Source: Sphingomonas sp. 32-62-10
GTDB lineage: Bacteria > Pseudomonadota > Alphaproteobacteria > Sphingomonadales > Sphingomonadaceae
Assembly (NCBI GenBank): GCA_002280555.1
Contig: NCEE01000003.1
Coordinates: 18,503-82,502 of the forward strand
Direction: 5' to 3'
DNA: 64,000 bases
Of this stretch, positions 27,033 to 36,196 are shown piece by piece. The notes beneath the pieces were generated by a model, which saw nothing but the letters and a program-made list of their open reading frames with translations, was not told where the DNA came from and searched no databases. The translations under genes were made by a program, and so were the position numbers. The first letter of the stretch is position 1. Each line of letters begins with the position of its first letter.

Positions 27033-27174
27033 TCGATGATTTTACCGCGCGACCGACAACATTTTTTTTTCATTGCTTCCCGGATAGACCTGCTCCGCAA
27101 ACCGGTGCACAATCAGCGTCAATGCAAAGTGTCGGGCGCGTATTGGCTCGGGTTCAGTTCTAGGGGGGGCATCG

Positions 27175-28950
27175 ATGCAGGTACGGTTCTGGGGAACCCG
27201 CGGGTCCATGGCAAAGCCAGGGCCGGACACCATTCGCTATGGCGGGAACACTTCGTGCGTGCAGGTAACATCAGATGCCGGCACATTGCTGGTCATCGAT
27301 TGCGGTACTGGTGCGCATGGACTGGGCCAGCATCTCATGAAGGAAGGGCCGAAACCAGTCCGCGGCCATGTGCTGATCAGCCATACGCATTGGGATCATA
27401 TTCAGGGCATCCCCTTTTTCACGCCATTCTTCATCCCCGGCAACAAATGGGATTTCTACGCACCCAAAGGCTTTGGCGAGTCATTGCGAGAAACGCTCGC
27501 GGGCCAGATGGAATATACCTATTTCCCGATCACGCCGGAGGCGTTCGGCGCAGAACTCAGCTACAATAACCTCTCCGAAGGCGTGTTCCGCATCGATGAC
27601 GTCGTCATCCGCACGCGCTATCTGAACCATCCGGCACTCACCATCGCCTTCCGCATCGAAGTTGATGGCGCGGTGGTGATCTATGCATGCGATCACGAAC
27701 CGCATTCGCGCGAAGCGGCGGACGGTGTCGGTCAGCTCGACGGGCAGGATCTGGCACACGCCGAATTTCTGCGAGATGCCGATCTGGTGATCCATGACGC
27801 GCAGTATCTGGCGTCGGAATCTGCCGGCAAGGTCGGCTGGGGCCACAGCACGGTCGAATATACGCTACAGGTTTGCCAGAGCGCCAATGTGAAGCAGCTG
27901 GCGATCACGCATCATGATCCGCTGCGGACCGACGATGCGATTGACCAGGTTGTTGCAAAGCTGCGTGAATCGATCACCCCAGCAGGTGCTATCGAGGTTT
28001 TTGGGGCTGCCGAGGGCATGATCCTCGACTATCGCGGCACCCGCTCCAGCATTGTCGAAGAGGATACCGCCACGGCCGATCAGGCCCTGGGGTCTCGCGA
28101 AGCCATCGTGTTGCTGATCACACAGGATCAAGCATTGCTCGAAAAAATGCGTCAGTCAGTCGCTGACGAGCCGATCTTCCTGCACGCGCGGGAGAGCGCC
28201 TCTGTCCCGCAAACGCGCGAGAATGAGCCAGTTGCCGGATTGATTTTGATCGATGGGGAACTGCCGGCAGGGGCATTGGCGCTCGCTCGCGCAATCCGCG
28301 CTCGGCCTGAAATGGCAACAACGCCGATCCTGTTCCTGGGCGGCACCGAGCCGACATTGGGCAATTTCGGTGAGCATTCGGAATGGTTGCGGGCACCTTT
28401 TTCGGTCGAATATGCCCGCTCGCGAATCCGCACATGGACGATGCGCGGCGCTTTCCGTTGGCTCCGCGCGAGCATCCCGGAGAATGAAAGTGAGCGGCTG
28501 AAGGCGCTGCGCGCTCTCAATCTCGTGGAAGCAAGCGGGGACGAGCGGTTTGACCGCTATACGCGCCTTGCAGCGGCGCTGTTCGACGTGCCCTATGCGC
28601 TGGTCTCGATCGTCGATGACGAGCGGCAATGGTTCAAATCGAAATACGGTACCGAGATCGAGCAAACCCCGCGCGACGTGTCGTTCTGCGCCCATGCCAT
28701 CCATGCGCCAGATGTGATGGTCGTGAATGACGCGCTAACCGATTCGCGATTTGGGGACAATCCAACCGTGGTCGGGCCGCCCAATGTGCGGTTCTATGCC
28801 GGCACGCCGCTGGTGCTGCCCAGCGGCCATGCGATCGGCACGTTATGCATCCTCGATGATCGGCCCCGCGAGTTTTCGGACAGGGACCGTGCACGACTCG
28901 CCGATCTGGGTGGGTTGCTTGAGGCCGAACTGTCCCGGTTCGCGGCCTGA
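27175..28950 (+). CDS. Metallo-beta-lactamase / pseudo-receiver / GAF three-domain protein
   Basis: About 591 residues. Residues 1-285 are an MBL-fold hydrolase (FWGTRGS, HTHWDH at 70-75, ACDHE, HDAQY, THHD) of the type with phosphodiesterase or RNase-Z-like members. Residues about 315-430 resemble a response-regulator receiver: the acceptor Asp is kept (LILIDGELP), but the acidic N-terminal pair and the conserved Lys (LRAPFS) are lost. Residues about 437-591 are a GAF domain (RYTRLAAALFDVPYALVSIVDD ... GTLCILDD). I infer a signal-controlled phosphodiesterase; the ligand is unknown. Confidence 0.85.
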   Translation: MQVRFWGTRGSMAKPGPDTIRYGGNTSCVQVTSDAGTLLVIDCGTGAHGLGQHLMKEGPKPVRGHVLISHTHWDHIQGIPFFTPFFIPGNKWDFYAPKGFGESLRETLAGQMEYTYFPITPEAFGAELSYNNLSEGVFRIDDVVIRTRYLNHPALTIAFRIEVDGAVVIYACDHEPHSREAADGVGQLDGQDLAHAEFLRDADLVIHDAQYLASESAGKVGWGHSTVEYTLQVCQSANVKQLAITHHDPLRTDDAIDQVVAKLRESITPAGAIEVFGAAEGMILDYRGTRSSIVEEDTATADQALGSREAIVLLITQDQALLEKMRQSVADEPIFLHARESASVPQTRENEPVAGLILIDGELPAGALALARAIRARPEMATTPILFLGGTEPTLGNFGEHSEWLRAPFSVEYARSRIRTWTMRGAFRWLRASIPENESERLKALRALNLVEASGDERFDRYTRLAAALFDVPYALVSIVDDERQWFKSKYGTEIEQTPRDVSFCAHAIHAPDVMVVNDALTDSRFGDNPTVVGPPNVRFYAGTPLVLPSGHAIGTLCILDDRPREFSDRDRARLADLGGLLEAELSRFAA

Positions 28951-28973
28951 TCGACTGATCGGCAAGGGTTAGG

Positions 28974-29312
28974 TTAGGCTGGTCTGGATGCCACGATCCA
29001 GGCCAGCCAAATCCATCCCGCAATTAGCAACACGCCCCCGATCGGGGTAATCGCCCCCAACCAGCGGGGCAAGCCGATCGCCATCAGATACAGCGTGCCC
29101 GCAAAAATCGCGCCGCCCGCGACGAACAGCCAGCCCGGGCCACGTCCACCGAGTTGCGCGGCGACCATCGCGGCAAGCGCATGGGCAAGCTGATAATGCG
29201 CCCCGGTTTTCAGCCAGTCAGCGGCGTCCCCCGATGCGCCATGCGCGCCGAATGCCCCCGCTGCGACCGCGATTGCGCCTGACAGCGCGGCAAATGCCAA
29301 CATCAAGCTCAT
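28974..29312 (-). CDS. DUF423 family membrane protein
   Basis: About 112 residues with four hydrophobic helices. The family motif GAFGAHG is at residues 19-25, and HYQLAHALA and the C-terminal GGVLLIAGW fit the YgdD/DUF423 family of unknown function. Its start overlaps the stop of the antiporter by four bases; last gene of the cvpA-led run. Confidence 0.88.
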   Translation of the reverse strand: MSLMLAFAALSGAIAVAAGAFGAHGASGDAADWLKTGAHYQLAHALAAMVAAQLGGRGPGWLFVAGGAIFAGTLYLMAIGLPRWLGAITPIGGVLLIAGWIWLAWIVASRPA

Positions 29313-31063
29313 CCTGCCTCCTCCACGGGATTCAACCGCCCCCTGATCAAGTGACTGTCGCCCGCATGCATATCGCCTGCCACAGCCTGCGCCTTCAAAC
29401 GGTCAAGATCTTTCTGCCGATACGCTGCTTCGGTCCGCCCGATTTCCTCGCTGTCGACGCCGACATCGCTCAGCGCCTGCCGCGCCATTGCCACTGCCGA
29501 TTCGAGCGTTTCGCGCACCGATCCTGCCATTGGCGCGTCCTTCAGCTTCACCAGACTGCGGCGATCATAAACCCGAACGAACACCGACGCTGACGGGAAG
29601 GACTCCTTCACCGCATGCAGCAATGGCGCATCGACCTGATCCTCGTCGATGCAAAACAGCAGCAGCTGCACGCTTTCGGCCCCTGCCTGACGCAGCAGAT
29701 CGAGCCGCGTGCCATCTCCATAATAAACCTTTGCGCCAAAACTGCCCGCCGTCTCGATCATTTCGGGATCGCGATCGATCAGCGATACCGTGATGCCCTG
29801 GCTGATCAGCAACTGCGCCACTGTCTGCCCGAAGCGGCCATAACCGATCACCAGCGCGCTGGCGCCGTCACTCTGCGGCTCGTCGAGACCCTCGGTGCTG
29901 GTCGTCGGCTCGGCCCGGAATCGACGCGTGAACATCATCAGGAACGGCGTCGTCGCCATCGAAAGGGTCACAACCGCGCCGAACAGGCTAGCGGCCTCGG
30001 GCTCGATCAGCAGCGCATCCTTTGCCTGGGCGAACAGCACGAAGCCAAACTCTCCCCCCTGGCTGAGCAACAGCCCGAGCGCGAGGGCGGGCCGCCAGTT
30101 CATTTTGAACAGCATCCCGATGCCGGTCATGATCGCCGTCTTGGTGACGATCAGCAAAATCGCCATGCCGATCACGAATATCGGCCGTTCGGCGATTGCG
30201 TTCAGATCGAGCATCATTCCCACGCTGAGGAAGAATAGCCCAAGCAGGATCGCGCGAAACGGATCGACATCGGCTTCGAGCTCGTGCCGATACGGGCTGT
30301 CAGCCAGCATGACGCCGGCGATGAACGCCCCAAGCGCGGTGGAGAGCCCCAGCGCTTCCATGACCGCCGAACTGGCAATGACGGTGAACAGGGCCGCAAA
30401 CACGAACATCTCGCGCTCGCCCAACACCCCAATCAGCCGGAACATCGGCCGCAGCAGGAACCGCCCCGACGCCACCAGCCCGACGATCGCAAGCACGGTA
30501 TATACCGCCAGCAGCCACCCCGGCGGCGCATCCGCTGGCGCTGGCGCACGGGACAGCGCAGCAACGATCGTGATCATCGGGACGATCGACAGATCCTGGA
30601 ACAACAGGATCGAAAAAGCGCGCTCGCCGAATGGCGTCTTCAAGCGACCGGCCGATTGCAGCATTGGCAGCACCTGCGCCGTCGATGACAGCGCGAGCGG
30701 CAGACCCACCGCAAGCGCCGCCGCGGGGGAGAAGCCTGCGATAATCCAAACAATCGCCGCGATCGCCGCCCCGCACAAGGCGACTTGCAACGCCCCCAAT
30801 GCGAAGATGTCCTGCTTCATCCGCCACAAACGCGACGGGTTCAGTTCAAGACCAACCAAAAACAGCAGCAGCGTGATGCCAAGCTCGGCAATGCCCATTT
30901 TCTGCTCGGCATCCCCCACCAGACCAAGCACCTGCGGCCCGACCATGGCGCCCGCGACCAGAAAGCCCAGCGTCGCCCCGAGCCCGAGACGACGGAACAA
31001 CAACACAAAAACGAGCGCGAAGCCGAGCAGGATCACACCATCGCGCAGAGTTGACCCGATCAT
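29309..31063 (-). CDS. CPA2 family monovalent cation:proton antiporter with TrkA-N domain (KefB/KefC type)
   Basis: About 584 residues. Residues 1-390 hold some 12 membrane helices of the Na/H exchanger type (GLELNPSRLW, LPLALSSTAQVLPML, LLSQGGEFGFVLF). Residues 410-530 form a TrkA-N domain with the Rossmann motif GYGRFGQTVAQ. These proteins export K+ or exchange it for H+, often under glutathione-adduct control. No KefF/KefG-like flavoprotein is next to it. It lies in the cvpA-NifU-like-antiporter-DUF423 run with ATGA overlaps on both sides. Confidence 0.9.
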   Translation of the reverse strand: MIGSTLRDGVILLGFALVFVLLFRRLGLGATLGFLVAGAMVGPQVLGLVGDAEQKMGIAELGITLLLFLVGLELNPSRLWRMKQDIFALGALQVALCGAAIAAIVWIIAGFSPAAALAVGLPLALSSTAQVLPMLQSAGRLKTPFGERAFSILLFQDLSIVPMITIVAALSRAPAPADAPPGWLLAVYTVLAIVGLVASGRFLLRPMFRLIGVLGEREMFVFAALFTVIASSAVMEALGLSTALGAFIAGVMLADSPYRHELEADVDPFRAILLGLFFLSVGMMLDLNAIAERPIFVIGMAILLIVTKTAIMTGIGMLFKMNWRPALALGLLLSQGGEFGFVLFAQAKDALLIEPEAASLFGAVVTLSMATTPFLMMFTRRFRAEPTTSTEGLDEPQSDGASALVIGYGRFGQTVAQLLISQGITVSLIDRDPEMIETAGSFGAKVYYGDGTRLDLLRQAGAESVQLLLFCIDEDQVDAPLLHAVKESFPSASVFVRVYDRRSLVKLKDAPMAGSVRETLESAVAMARQALSDVGVDSEEIGRTEAAYRQKDLDRLKAQAVAGDMHAGDSHLIRGRLNPVEEAG

Positions 31064-31500
31064 CGCATTTCGCCCCGTGCCGCCGCCGCCATTGCCGTGG
31101 CTTCTGCTGCCGCTTCGAACGCGAGACGGATCGATGCATGGCGCGCGCTATGTGGCCGGGCGGGTTGGAAGATATCGAGCCCTGGCCAATCGGGGGCGGC
31201 CTGCCCGCCAGCCAGCCAATCGGCCAGAGCTGTGTGCGTCGTAGCGAAATCCGCCGCTGTCTTGCCGATGGCGTGCGCCGCCATCAACGAAGACGATGCC
31301 TGCCCAAGCGCACAGGCACGCACGAGCATACCGATCTCGGTCACGCGCCCCTCCGCATCGACATTGACGTCGACCGTCACCCGGCTGCCGCACACGGGCG
31401 ATCGCTTCTCAACGCTTGCCATCGGCGCATCGAGCCGATCGGCAAACGGGATCGTTGCCGCCAACCGCAATATTTCCGTGTTGTAGAGCGGCGCATTCAC
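31060..31500 (-). CDS. NifU/IscU-like iron-sulfur scaffold family protein, third Cys replaced
   Basis: About 146 residues from a GTG at 31500. Cys37 (SPVCGSRV) and Cys63 (RACALGQASS) match the first two ligands of IscU/SufU scaffolds. The position of the third conserved Cys is His121 (ARHASIRLAFEA). Scaffolds normally need three Cys, so this may bind a cluster with a His ligand, bind zinc, or have lost scaffold activity. Such genes occur in alphaproteobacteria apart from the main suf operon. It overlaps cvpA and the antiporter genes. Confidence 0.75.
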   Translation of the reverse strand: MNAPLYNTEILRLAATIPFADRLDAPMASVEKRSPVCGSRVTVDVNVDAEGRVTEIGMLVRACALGQASSSLMAAHAIGKTAADFATTHTALADWLAGGQAAPDWPGLDIFQPARPHSARHASIRLAFEAAAEATAMAAAARGEMR

Positions 31501-32060
31501 GGGGCAGAATCGCTTTCGTTAGCAGCGCTCGCATTGCCTTCCATCGGGAACACCGCTTCGCCTTTGCGGCGTTTATCGACGAAATCGGCGATCCCCGCGC
31601 TGGTGATGTTCAGCACAGGATAGGTGCGCGATTTTGTGATCCAGGTTGGGCGCCGGTTCGGCCCGCCACCGATCGTATCGGTGACCAGGATGATCAGCAG
31701 GAAGCCCAGGCTTGCCAAAATGAGGCCCTTCAGCGCCCCGAAACCGAATCCGAGTGCACGGTCGATCGGCCCCAAAATCGAGCTACGTGTACGCTCGCCG
31801 AGCATGTTGGCGATCAGCCGCCCGCCGAAATAGACCACCCCCGCCACCACCGCGAACGCCAGCACGGCGGCTCCGGCCGATGTCCCGACAATCCCGGTCA
31901 ACATCGTGGTAACGGGCGCGTGCAGGAATTTCAGCGCGAAGACGATGAAGATCCAGACCATCAGCGACAGTACCTCGGTGACGAAGCCGCGCTTCAGCCC
32001 CAGCACGGCACCGCCGCCGACCAGCAGGAGCACGACAATATCGAGTGCGGTCAGTCCCAT
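31497..32060 (-). CDS. cvpA: CvpA family inner-membrane protein
   Basis: About 187 residues from ATG 32060, with GAGGG eight bases upstream. Four hydrophobic helices (LDIVVLLLVGGGAVLGLKRGF, IFIVFALKF, AAVLAFAVVAGVVYFGG, ALKGLILASLGFLLIIL) and RALGFGFGALKG mark the CvpA/colicin V production family. CvpA is known to affect envelope homeostasis; its exact role is unsettled. In many alphaproteobacteria it follows radA, as here. Confidence 0.9.
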   Translation of the reverse strand: MGLTALDIVVLLLVGGGAVLGLKRGFVTEVLSLMVWIFIVFALKFLHAPVTTMLTGIVGTSAGAAVLAFAVVAGVVYFGGRLIANMLGERTRSSILGPIDRALGFGFGALKGLILASLGFLLIILVTDTIGGGPNRRPTWITKSRTYPVLNITSAGIADFVDKRRKGEAVFPMEGNASAANESDSAP

Positions 32061-32128
32061 CTGCTCATCCCTCTTGCGCCCCAAAGGGTTCCCCGAAAGC
32101 GGGAAATGGGGTGCCGATGGTGGAAGCG

Positions 32129-33502
32129 CTAGCCACGCCCGAGCATATGGTCAACGAAACTGGCGAGGCTCTTGAATCCAGAGAGCTTTAGCGGCTGTTT
32201 TTCACCCACCAAGGCAGCGGGCACCAGTGCGCGTTCGAAGCCAAGCTTGCCCGCTTCCTTCAGCCGCAATGCCCCATGCGTCACAGGCCTGATCTCGCCC
32301 GATAGCGCGACTTCGCCGAACGCGACCGAATCGATCGGCACCGGTCGTTCGCTGAGTGCCGATATGAGCGCGGCGGCCACCGCCAGGTCGGCGGCAGGGT
32401 CTTGCACACGATATCCGCCGGCGATGTTGAGGTAAACTTCACTGCTCGAAAAGCTGAGCCCGCAGCGTGCTTCGAGCACCGCGAGGATCATCGCTAGCCG
32501 TCCCGAATCCCATCCCACCACCGCGCGGCGCGGCGTTGCCCCGCTCGCCAGCCGCACCACCAGTGCCTGAATTTCGACGAGCACGGGCCGCGTGCCCTCC
32601 AGCGCGGGAAACACCGTGGTACCGGTCACGCCCTCGTCACGCTGGGTCAGGAACAGCGCGGACGGGTTCGACACTTCAGCCAGCCCTTCTTCCACCATCG
32701 CGAACACGCCGATTTCGTCCGTTCCGCCGAACCGGTTCTTGATCGCGCGCAATATGCGGTATTGGTGGCTGCGCTCGCCTTCAAAGCTCAGTACGGTGTC
32801 CACCATGTGCTCGAGCACCCGGGGTCCGGCGATGCTACCGTCCTTGGTTACATGACCAACCAACACGACCGCAGTGCCGCGTTCCTTTGCGAAACGGATC
32901 AATTCCTGCGCCGATGCCCGCACTTGGCTCACCGTGCCCGGCGCCCCTTCGATCAGGTCGGAATGCATCGTCTGGATCGAATCGATCACGAGCAATGCCG
33001 GCGGTTTGTCCATGCCGAGCGTCGTCAGGATGTCGCGGGTCGATGTTGCCGCCGCAAGCTGCACCGGCGCATTGCCCAGCCCAAGGCGACGCGCACGCAA
33101 TCGGACCTGATCGGCGGCTTCCTCGCCCGACACATAAGCGACCGAATGCCCGGTCAGCGCGAGCTTGGCAGCGGCCTGCAACAGCAATGTCGATTTGCCG
33201 ATCCCCGGATCTCCGCCGATCAGCGTGGCCGATCCTTCGACGAACCCACCCCCCAGCGCGCGATCGAGTTCAGCAATCCCCGTCGGCAACCGATCGGGCA
33301 GCGCAATCTCGCTGTCGAGCCCCACCAGCTGCATCGTCCGCCCGCCGGATTGCAGATTATGCTTCGCCGCAAACGGCGTCACCGCCCCGCCCGTCTCCTC
33401 GACCAGCGTATTCCACTCGCTGCAATCAGCACACTGCCCCGCCCAGCGATGCGACACCGATCCACACGACTGACAGACATAGCGTTTCTGCGGCTTGGCC
33501 AT
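32129..33502 (-). CDS. radA: DNA repair protein RadA
   Basis: About 457 residues. A C4 zinc finger (CQSCGSVSHRWAGQC..C) is at residues 9-29, Walker A GGDPGIGKST follows, then the RadA-specific KNRFG motif (AIKNRFGGTDEIG), and a C-terminal Lon-like domain with GGYRVQDPAADLAVAAALIS. It is a hexameric helicase that drives branch migration during recombination. cvpA lies 68 bases downstream. Confidence 0.97.
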   Translation of the reverse strand: MAKPQKRYVCQSCGSVSHRWAGQCADCSEWNTLVEETGGAVTPFAAKHNLQSGGRTMQLVGLDSEIALPDRLPTGIAELDRALGGGFVEGSATLIGGDPGIGKSTLLLQAAAKLALTGHSVAYVSGEEAADQVRLRARRLGLGNAPVQLAAATSTRDILTTLGMDKPPALLVIDSIQTMHSDLIEGAPGTVSQVRASAQELIRFAKERGTAVVLVGHVTKDGSIAGPRVLEHMVDTVLSFEGERSHQYRILRAIKNRFGGTDEIGVFAMVEEGLAEVSNPSALFLTQRDEGVTGTTVFPALEGTRPVLVEIQALVVRLASGATPRRAVVGWDSGRLAMILAVLEARCGLSFSSSEVYLNIAGGYRVQDPAADLAVAAALISALSERPVPIDSVAFGEVALSGEIRPVTHGALRLKEAGKLGFERALVPAALVGEKQPLKLSGFKSLASFVDHMLGRG

Positions 33503-33564
33503 CGGGTGGGACTAGCAGAATGAGAACGAGAGGGGAACAAATAATCTCTAGGCGTATGCTCAGG

Positions 33565-34269
33565 TCACCCCCGCGCCGGAATTTTCAACCCGCGCTGCAC
33601 CGCAGGCCTTGCGAGTGCGCGTTCCAGCCACGCGTTCACATTGGTGAAGCCGTCGAAGGCAACCAGATCAGACACCCCATAGAAATTCGGGATCGCGTTC
33701 ACCCAGCCGATCATCGACACATCAGCGATCGTATAATCCTCCCCCATGAACCATTCGCGGTCGGCCAGCACGCCGTCCATCACGCCGAGTATGCGCCTTA
33801 CCTCGGTGACGAAGCGGTCGCGGGGGCGTTTGTCTTCCCAGTCTTTGCCCGCGAATTTGGTGAAGAAGCCCATCTGCCCGGTCATCGGGCCAAGGCCGCC
33901 CATCTGGAACATCACCCACTGGATCGTCTGATAGCGCGCGATCGGGTCTTCGGGCAGCAAACGCCCCATTTTCTCGGCGAGATAAATCAGGATCGCGCCG
34001 CTTTCGAACAGCGCGATCGGTGCACCACCCGGCCCATCGGGATCGAGGATCGCGGGAATCTTGCCATTGGGGTTGAGCGATCGAAAGGCGTCGGACTGGC
34101 TTTCACCCGCCATGATGTCGATGAAGTGCGGCTCATAAGGCAGGCCCACTTCCTCGAGCATGATCGACACTTTCACGCCATTGGGCGTCGGCATCGCGTA
34201 AAGCTGGAGCCGATCCTTGTGTGCGGCAGGCCAGCGGGCGGTGATCGGGAAAGCGGACAGATCAGCCAT
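33565..34269 (-). CDS. Nu-class glutathione S-transferase (YfcG/YghU-like)
   Basis: About 234 residues. The thioredoxin-like N-domain carries TPNGVKV, the TPNG-x-K signature of Nu-class enzymes, and LNPNGKIPAI. The C-terminal helical domain contains GEDYTIADVSMIGWV. Nu-class members bind two glutathiones and reduce disulfides and peroxides more than they conjugate. It diverges from the GT4 gene. Confidence 0.9.
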   Translation of the reverse strand: MADLSAFPITARWPAAHKDRLQLYAMPTPNGVKVSIMLEEVGLPYEPHFIDIMAGESQSDAFRSLNPNGKIPAILDPDGPGGAPIALFESGAILIYLAEKMGRLLPEDPIARYQTIQWVMFQMGGLGPMTGQMGFFTKFAGKDWEDKRPRDRFVTEVRRILGVMDGVLADREWFMGEDYTIADVSMIGWVNAIPNFYGVSDLVAFDGFTNVNAWLERALARPAVQRGLKIPARG

Positions 34270-34343
34270 GAGACAGTTCCTGTAACGGGCGGGGTCGCGC
34301 GGGAGATAGTCATGCCGAGCCGCGCGCGCTATGGCTCGCCGCG

Positions 34344-35492
34344 ATGAAAGCGACCGATCTCCGCATTGCCCTGTTCAGTGGCAATTATAACTATGTCCGC
34401 GACGGCGCGAACCAGGCGCTGAACCGGCTGGTCGGGCATTTGCTGGCGCAAGGGTGCAAGGTCCGGGTCTATTCGCCGACCATCCCCAACCCTGCGTTTC
34501 CGCCCACCGGCGATCTGGTCGATGTACCCGCGTTCGCGATACCAACACGCAAGGAATACCGAGTCGCGCGGGGATTGCCCGCAAAGGTACGGCGCGATCT
34601 CGATGCGTTCGCACCCAACATGGTGCATGTCTCCGCCCCTGATATTCTTGGCCACCGCGCGGTCAGCTATGCGCGCGGCAAGGGCATTCCGGTGGTCGCT
34701 TCGGTGCACACCCGGTTCGAGACATATCTGGCCTATTACGGCCTTGGTTTTCTGGAGCCGGGCGCGGTGGCGCTTTTGCGGCGTTTCTACCGGCGCTGCG
34801 ACGCGATCATGCCACCCTCGCAATCGATGGCCGATCTGCTGCGCGATCAGCGAATGAATGATGATATCGGCATCTGGTCGCGCGGGATCGACCGGACGAT
34901 CTTCACCCCTGCCGCACGCAGCACGATCTGGCGGCGCGAACTGGGGATCAGGGACGATCAGGTTGCGATCGGTTTCCTCGGGCGCCTGGTGCTCGAAAAG
35001 GGGCTTGATGTATTCGCCGCGGTCATCGCCGAACTAGAGCGACGCGGCGTAGCGCACCGGGTGCTCGTGGTCGGCGAAGGACCAGCGCGCGAGTGGTTCG
35101 CCGAACGCGTGCCCGATGCAGTTTTCGCCGGGTTTCAAGCAGGCGCCGATCTGGGCCGGGCCGTCGCTTCGATGGATGTTTTGTTCAATCCCAGCGTCAC
35201 CGAGACCTTCGGCAACGTGACGCTGGAGGCAATGGCCTGCGCCGTCCCCGTGGTTGCGGCCATCGCTACCGGCAGCTCAAGCCTGGTCGAACACGGCGTT
35301 ACCGGCAGGCTCGTCGAACCGACTGACATCGCCGGCTATGCCGATGCGCTCCAGGCCTATGCCGAGGACCGGGACCTCGCCGATAATGATGGGCTGGCGG
35401 GCGAAGCGCGCAGTGCCGCCTATGGCTGGGACGCGATCAACCAGAAGGTGCTCGACAAATATCTCGAGGTGATGGCGCGGCGGGCGGGATAA
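34344..35492 (+). CDS. GT4-family glycosyltransferase
   Basis: About 382 residues of the GT-B fold. The N-domain holds GNYNYVRDGANQAL, HVSAPD and SVHTRFETYLAYYGLG; the C-domain holds GFLGRLVLEKGLDVF and PSVTETFGNVTLEAMACAVPVV, the E-x7-E-like donor site of family GT4. The DGANQALNRLVGHL and HTRFETYL pattern resembles enzymes that glycosylate lipids, such as phosphatidylinositol mannosyl- or diacylglycerol glucosyl/sulfoquinovosyl-transferases. A glycolipid product would suit a sphingomonad envelope, but the substrate is inference. Confidence 0.85.
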   Translation: MKATDLRIALFSGNYNYVRDGANQALNRLVGHLLAQGCKVRVYSPTIPNPAFPPTGDLVDVPAFAIPTRKEYRVARGLPAKVRRDLDAFAPNMVHVSAPDILGHRAVSYARGKGIPVVASVHTRFETYLAYYGLGFLEPGAVALLRRFYRRCDAIMPPSQSMADLLRDQRMNDDIGIWSRGIDRTIFTPAARSTIWRRELGIRDDQVAIGFLGRLVLEKGLDVFAAVIAELERRGVAHRVLVVGEGPAREWFAERVPDAVFAGFQAGADLGRAVASMDVLFNPSVTETFGNVTLEAMACAVPVVAAIATGSSSLVEHGVTGRLVEPTDIAGYADALQAYAEDRDLADNDGLAGEARSAAYGWDAINQKVLDKYLEVMARRAG

Positions 35493-35513
35493 CCCGCACC
35501 GCCGCGCGCTTGA

Positions 35514-36095
35514 TCAATCCAGCCGCTCGATCTTCTGCGCCGTTTCGTCGATCAACGCGACGATCTGGTGAAGGGTCGCGGTGTCGACATCTCCCCGGCT
35601 GAACCGGTGCATCAGCACGGAGCGGAGGTTCCCCATGGCGCGCCTTACAGACGCGCTGTCGTTCCGCTGGCGTTCTTCGCCCAATTCAGCCAGCCGCGCG
35701 AAAAGGGCAGCGACCTCCTCGGCCCGCTCAACCAAATGAGCCGTCCCCGCCTCCGTCACGGCAAACTGCTTCTTGGCACCTTCTGCCTTTTGCTCCTCGA
35801 TCAGCCCCATATCGTCGAGCAACGTGATGGTAGGGTAAACGACGCCCGGGCTCGGCGCATAGGCCCCGCCAGTCAGCTCCTCGATCTCGCGGATCAGGTC
35901 GTAGCCGTGACGAGGCTGATCGGCGATCAGCTTGAGCAGCACGAGCCGCAGCTCGCTGCCGTCGAACATCCGGCCTCGCCGACCGCGACCCCGCCCAGCC
36001 ATGTCGGCAGCGTCGACTTCCCAGGTGACCGCAAATGGCCCCCAACGGCGTGATCCGCGCGGACCGCAATGGCGGTTTCCGTAAGCATGAAACAT
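35514..36095 (-). CDS. PadR-family transcriptional regulator
   Basis: About 193 residues. A Gly/Arg-rich N-terminus (GRGRRGRMFDGSELR) leads into the winged helix: LVLLKLIADQPRHGYDLIREIEELTGGAYAPSPGVVYPTITLLDDMGLIEE, recognisable from PSPGVVYP and the two-stranded wing, followed by a C-terminal dimerisation helix region. The ATG at 36095 has AGAGGA seven bases upstream. It diverges from rarA. A perfect palindrome in the intergenic region probably serves autoregulation. The inducer is unknown. Confidence 0.9.
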   Translation of the reverse strand: MFHAYGNRHCGPRGSRRWGPFAVTWEVDAADMAGRGRGRRGRMFDGSELRLVLLKLIADQPRHGYDLIREIEELTGGAYAPSPGVVYPTITLLDDMGLIEEQKAEGAKKQFAVTEAGTAHLVERAEEVAALFARLAELGEERQRNDSASVRRAMGNLRSVLMHRFSRGDVDTATLHQIVALIDETAQKIERLD

Positions 36096-36128
36096 TCTAT
36101 TATCCTCTTGAGTGTCTATGATGGGTTG

Positions 36129-36140
36129 AAGATATATCTT
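36129..36140. promoter_or_regulatory. Perfect 12-base palindrome, candidate PadR operator
   Basis: AAGATATATCTT is its own reverse complement and sits between the divergent padR (start 36095) and rarA (start 36197). PadR regulators often bind AT-rich dyads near their own promoters, so autoregulation is a reasonable inference. No second copy was noted nearby. Confidence 0.5.
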
Positions 36141-36196
36141 GAGCGTCACGATACAAGAGGTGCTGCAATAAAATTCAACGCGCTTATCTTGGGCGC

